Positions 54,457 through 57,264 of a stretch of DNA of 57,264 bases are shown one piece after another. Under the pieces are notes generated by a model. The model searched no databases and was not told the origin of the DNA. It saw nothing but the letters and a program-made list of their open reading frames with translations. Both the position numbers and the translations under genes were made by a program. Origin of the DNA: Pseudoduganella lurida (GTDB lineage Bacteria; Pseudomonadota; Gammaproteobacteria; Burkholderiales; Burkholderiaceae_D); contig NZ_VLLB01000016.1 in NCBI RefSeq assembly GCF_007830455.1, forward strand, positions 1-57,264, in the 5' to 3' direction. Numbering within the stretch: position 1 is the stretch's first letter; every line of letters begins with the position of its first letter.

Positions 54457-55152
54457 TTAGGCAGCCAGCGTGGTCTGATCCACGCGAACGCCCGCGCCCA
54501 TCGTCGACGACAGGGAGACCTTGCGCAGGTACACGCCTTTCGACGAGGCCGGCTTGGCCTTGTTCAGCGCATCGATCAGGGCAACCAGGTTGCTCTTCAG
54601 ATCTGCGTCGGTGAACGACTTGCGGCCGATCGTGGCGTGGATGATACCTGCCTTGTCGGTACGGTACTGGACCTGGCCGGCTTTGGCGTTCTTCACGGCG
54701 GTGGCGACGTCAGGCGTCACGGTACCGACCTTCGGGTTCGGCATCAGGCCGCGTGGGCCCAGGATCTGGCCCAGGGTACCGACGATACGCATGGTGTCAG
54801 GCGAGGCGATCACGATGTCGAACGGCATGTCGCCGGCCTTCACGCGTTCTGCCAGGTCTTCCATGCCGACCACGTCTGCACCGGCTGCCTTGGCAGCTTC
54901 GGCCTTGTCGCCGGAGGCGAACACGGCGACGCGAACGGTCTTGCCGGTGCCGGCTGGCAGCACGACGGAGCCGCGAACGACCTGGTCCGATTTCTTCGGA
55001 TCCACGCCCAGCTGGACGGACACGTCGATCGATTCATTGAACTTGGCGGTGGCCAGTTCCTTGATCAGCGAGACGGCGTTGTCGAAGGCGTACACTTTGG
55101 TACGGTCTACTTTAGCCTTGATGGCTTGTGCGCGTTTGGACAGTTTTGCCAT
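54457..55152 (-). CDS. rplA: 50S ribosomal protein L1
   Basis: The 231-residue L1 forms the mobile stalk next to the E site and, in E. coli, represses the rplK-rplA message. It begins MAKLSKRAQAIKAKVDR and has the typical FDIVIASPDTMRIVGTLGQI and LGPRGLMPNPKVGTVT segments. It starts only 2 bases after the rplK stop, so the two are coupled. The 250-base gap to rplJ contains the L10 leader. Confidence 0.99.
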   Translation of the reverse strand: MAKLSKRAQAIKAKVDRTKVYAFDNAVSLIKELATAKFNESIDVSVQLGVDPKKSDQVVRGSVVLPAGTGKTVRVAVFASGDKAEAAKAAGADVVGMEDLAERVKAGDMPFDIVIASPDTMRIVGTLGQILGPRGLMPNPKVGTVTPDVATAVKNAKAGQVQYRTDKAGIIHATIGRKSFTDADLKSNLVALIDALNKAKPASSKGVYLRKVSLSSTMGAGVRVDQTTLAA

Positions 55153-55154
55153 GA

Positions 55155-55586
55155 TCAGATCCCCTCGACGGTGATGCCCATCGAACGAGCGGAACCGGCG
55201 ATGGTGCGTACAGCGGCTTCCAGGTCGGCGGCGGTCAGGTCCGGGGTTTTCAGTTTTGCGATTTCTTCAGCTTGTGCGCGCGTCAGCGTGCCGACCTTGT
55301 CGGTATGTGGCTTCGGCGAACCTTTTTGCACGCCCGAGTGCTTCTTGATCAGGAACGTGGCTGGTGGGGTCTTCATCACGAAGGTGAAGGACTTGTCCGC
55401 GAAGGCGGTGATCACCACCGGAATCGGCATGCCTGGTTCCATGCCCTGCGTCTGGGCGTTGAACGCCTTGCAGAATTCCATGATGTTCAGGCCGCGCTGA
55501 CCCAGTGCCGGGCCGATCGGTGGGGATGGGTTTGCCTTACCAGCTGGCACTTGCAGCTTGATAAAGCCAATGATTTTCTTTGCCAT
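55155..55586 (-). CDS. rplK: 50S ribosomal protein L11
   Basis: The 143-residue L11 binds the GTPase-associated centre of 23S rRNA and is needed for RelA activation. It starts MAKKIIGFIKLQVPAGKANP and has the proline-rich PSPPIGPALGQRGLNIMEFC thiostrepton-loop segment, then the RNA-binding C-terminal domain. It follows nusG after 101 bases and is tightly coupled to rplA. Confidence 0.99.
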   Translation of the reverse strand: MAKKIIGFIKLQVPAGKANPSPPIGPALGQRGLNIMEFCKAFNAQTQGMEPGMPIPVVITAFADKSFTFVMKTPPATFLIKKHSGVQKGSPKPHTDKVGTLTRAQAEEIAKLKTPDLTAADLEAAVRTIAGSARSMGITVEGI

Positions 55587-55687
55587 GATGGCGTTTCCTA
55601 TCGTTGGGATTTGAGTGGTAGCGCCCCGCCGGTACTATCTGGCAGGGCTCCTCGTACGGATTGACGCTCCGTTGGGCGTGGACTACA

Positions 55688-56305
55688 TCAGACTTTTTCG
55701 ACCTGGCCGAATTCGAGCTCGACCGGGGTTGCGCGACCGAAGATCGTGACCGACACGCGCACCTTGGATTTCTCGTAGTTGACTTCTTCGACATTGCCGT
55801 TGAAATCGGTGAACGGACCATCCTTGATGCGGACCTGTTCGCCCACCTCGTACAGCACTTTCGGCCGCGGCTTCTCGACGCCTTCCTGCATCTGCATCAT
55901 GATCTTGTCGATCTCGCGTGCAGGGATCGGCGTCGGCTTGTTCGATTTGCCGCCGATGAAACCGGTGACCTTGGCGGTATTCTTCACCAGGTGCCACGTT
56001 TCATCCGTCATTTCCATTTCCACCAGCACGTAGCCCGGGAAGAAACGGCGTTCGGTCACGGACTTCTGGCCATTCTTGACTTCGACGACCTCTTCGGTCG
56101 GAACCAGGATCTGGCCGAACTGTTCCTGCATGCCGGCGCGCTCGACGCGCTCCGTCAGGGCGCGCTGCACGCTCTTCTCCATGCCGGAGTAGGCATGCAC
56201 AACGTACCAACGCTTATTGCTGACTGGGACGCTGAGCGGTGCGCCAGCGTCTTGCGCCGGAACTTCGCCGGTCGCGTCGTCCTGCTCTTGCACGTTATCG
56301 CTCAT
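55688..56305 (-). CDS. nusG: Transcription antitermination/elongation factor NusG
   Basis: NusG binds RNA polymerase, supports processivity, and contacts Rho or ribosomal S10. The 205-residue product has an acidic N-terminal extension of about 28 residues (EQDDATGEVPAQDAG) before the NGN domain, which starts at KRWYVVHAYSGMEKSVQRAL. The KOW domain near the C-terminus reads GEQVRIKDGPFTDFNG. E. coli NusG has 181 residues; the extension is the difference. The ATG directly follows the secE stop codon with no spacer, so translation is coupled. Confidence 0.98.
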   Translation of the reverse strand: MSDNVQEQDDATGEVPAQDAGAPLSVPVSNKRWYVVHAYSGMEKSVQRALTERVERAGMQEQFGQILVPTEEVVEVKNGQKSVTERRFFPGYVLVEMEMTDETWHLVKNTAKVTGFIGGKSNKPTPIPAREIDKIMMQMQEGVEKPRPKVLYEVGEQVRIKDGPFTDFNGNVEEVNYEKSKVRVSVTIFGRATPVELEFGQVEKV

Positions 56306-56689
56306 TTAATTTTTCCAACCCAGAATCAAGTCGTACAACAGGAATTCAAGCAGCTTGTCCGTACCCCACAGGAAGATCGCCATCACGACCACGAAGGCAA
56401 ACACCAGCAGGGTGATTTGCGTGGCTTCCTTGCGGGTGGGCCAGACGACCTTCTTGGTCTCGCGAACGGCTTCTTTCGCGAAATTGATGAAATCACGACC
56501 GGAAGTGGAGGTATAGGCAATGCCGACGGAAATAAGCAAACCAACCACAAGCGCAGCTGCCCGCACCAGGGTTGGTTGACCTGCCAGATAGAAGAACCCG
56601 GCGACGCCTGCAATCGCTGCAACCACCGCCAGCACGACCTTGAACTTGTCGCCGCTCGTGCCAACGGTTTGCACGGATTGATTAGACAT
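56306..56689 (-). CDS. secE: Preprotein translocase subunit SecE
   Basis: SecE clamps SecY in the protein-export channel. The 127-residue product has the three-span plan of enterobacterial SecE: two membrane segments (about 18-60), the conserved amphipathic stretch EAVRETKKVVWPTRKEATQI (about 75-94) and a final membrane helix. ATG 56689 (MSNQSVQTVG) is chosen; longer in-frame starts run into the tRNA gene. The TAA stop is followed at once by the nusG ATG. Confidence 0.97.
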   Translation of the reverse strand: MSNQSVQTVGTSGDKFKVVLAVVAAIAGVAGFFYLAGQPTLVRAAALVVGLLISVGIAYTSTSGRDFINFAKEAVRETKKVVWPTRKEATQITLLVFAFVVVMAIFLWGTDKLLEFLLYDLILGWKN

Positions 56690-56724
56690 TCTTTTTACTT
56701 TCGGTGCCCTGCACCAGAATTCGG

Positions 56725-56800
56725 TGGCAGGGGCGGAGGGCCTCGAACCCCCAACCTTCGGTTTTGGAGACCGACGCTCTGCCAATTGAGCTACGCCCCT
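56725..56800 (-). tRNA. trnW: tRNA-Trp (anticodon CCA)
   Basis: The 76-base cloverleaf starts AGGGGCGTAGCTCAATTGG, has the anticodon loop CTCCAAA, the T arm GGGGGTTCGAGGCCCTC and an encoded 3' CCA. All stems pair. Its place between tuf and secE is the usual one in betaproteobacteria. Confidence 0.98.
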
Positions 56801-56830
56801 ACGAAAACTTCCCAATGGAATCCGCTATTC

Positions 56831-56855
56831 TAGCACCCAACGCTGTTGGGCGCTA
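56831..56855 (-). terminator. Hairpin after the right-hand tuf gene
   Basis: TAGC-A-CCCAAC (56831-56841) pairs with GTTGGG-C-GCTA (56845-56855) with one mismatch, 41 bases after the tuf stop. It lies before tRNA-Trp and could end or process the tuf transcript; there is no T run. Confidence 0.45.
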
Positions 56856-56895
56856 GTCCTACCTGGCGGCGGATTCTTACTGCAACTACAACTGC

Positions 56896-57264
56896 TTAGG
56901 CGATGATTTTAGCAACCACGCCGGCGCCGACGGTACGGCCGCCTTCGCGGATTGCAAAACGCAGGCCTTCTTCCATCGCGATCGGGTTGATCAGCTTGAC
57001 GGTGATCGACACGTTATCGCCTGGCATGACCATTTCCTTGTCCGCTGGCAGCTCGATCGAGCCGGTCACGTCCGTCGTACGGAAGTAGAACTGAGGACGG
57101 TAGTTGTTGAAGAATGGCGTGTGACGGCCACCTTCATCCTTCGACAGAACGTAGATCTCGCCCGTGAAGTGGTTGTGCGGCTTGATCGAGCCCGGCTTGG
57201 CCAGAACCTGGCCACGCTGCACGTCTTCACGCTTGGTGCCGCGCAGCAGCAGACCGACGTTGTC
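56896..57264 (-). CDS. tuf: Elongation factor Tu, C-terminal part (cut by the window edge)
   Basis: The last 122 codons of a second EF-Tu gene, open at the right edge and ending at TAA 56896. It contains the domain II-III stretch (RGQVLAKPGSIKPHNHF, then GRHTPFFNNYRPQFYFRTTD) and ends VGAGVVAKIIA as EF-Tu does. Together with the fragment at the left edge it shows that this genome has at least two tuf genes in direct orientation, about 57 kb apart. It is the first gene of the tuf-trnW-secE-nusG-rplK arrangement. Confidence 0.98.
   Translation of the reverse strand, partial: DNVGLLLRGTKREDVQRGQVLAKPGSIKPHNHFTGEIYVLSKDEGGRHTPFFNNYRPQFYFRTTDVTGSIELPADKEMVMPGDNVSITVKLINPIAMEEGLRFAIREGGRTVGAGVVAKIIA

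Overview
The window looks like a chromosomal segment of a GC-rich betaproteobacterium of the Oxalobacteraceae, most like Massilia, Telluria or Duganella. This rests on the order of the ribosomal and RNA polymerase genes, two FxDxF-type PEP-CTERM proteins, a very large NdvB-type cyclic glucan synthase, a MocR regulator paired with a flavoprotein, and short GGTGCC / GGGGACAG palindromes of a kind I associate with these genera. The genus is an inference, because no rRNA gene is present.

Layout. Both ends are tuf genes in the same (minus) orientation. The left end is the N-terminal 181 codons of one EF-Tu; the right end is the last 122 codons of another. Inside the right end lies the minus-strand block tuf, tRNA-Trp, secE, nusG, rplK, rplA, rplJ, rplL, rpoB, rpoC (57264 down to 44539). 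Inside the left end lies the str operon rpsL, rpsG, fusA, tuf (3810 down to 1), with a strong sigma70-type promoter at 3974-4002. In several betaproteobacteria these two blocks adjoin; here about 40 kb of accessory genes lies between them.

Accessory region, left to right: a phosphoethanolamine-transferase-like membrane enzyme; a cluster of three palindromic repeats; a good sigma54 promoter (6193-6208) followed by a MacA-like adaptor, an ABC ATPase, two MacB/FtsX-type permeases, a sigma54-activating response regulator and its histidine kinase, apparently a self-regulated efflux operon; two PEP-CTERM surface proteins; a spermidine-synthase-like protein; a TonB-dependent receptor; a MocR regulator divergent from a PNPOx-like flavoprotein; an exported methyltransferase-like protein; a possible 34-residue membrane protein; a two-gene exported hydrolase/aminopeptidase unit; a yybP-ykoY (Mn2+) riboswitch with its UPF0016/GDT1 transporter; the 2893-residue glucan synthase; a cysteine desulfurase with a degenerate metallo-beta-lactamase-like segment and a rhodanese domain, divergent from a DecR/CyuR-like Lrp regulator and an HPP-CBS membrane protein; a DUF885 protein; a hotdog thioesterase divergent from an orphan membrane histidine kinase; a winged-helix protein with a decayed nucleotidyltransferase domain; and a GFA-family zinc protein.

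The least ordinary parts are the DecR-like / three-domain desulfurase / HPP-CBS locus (likely cysteine-responsive sulfur handling), the sigma54-driven efflux operon that carries its own activator and kinase, the riboswitch with two mutually exclusive downstream stems, and the degenerate nucleotidyltransferase. No CRISPR array, insertion sequence, prophage or rRNA was seen. No gene-free stretch exceeds about 260 bases.
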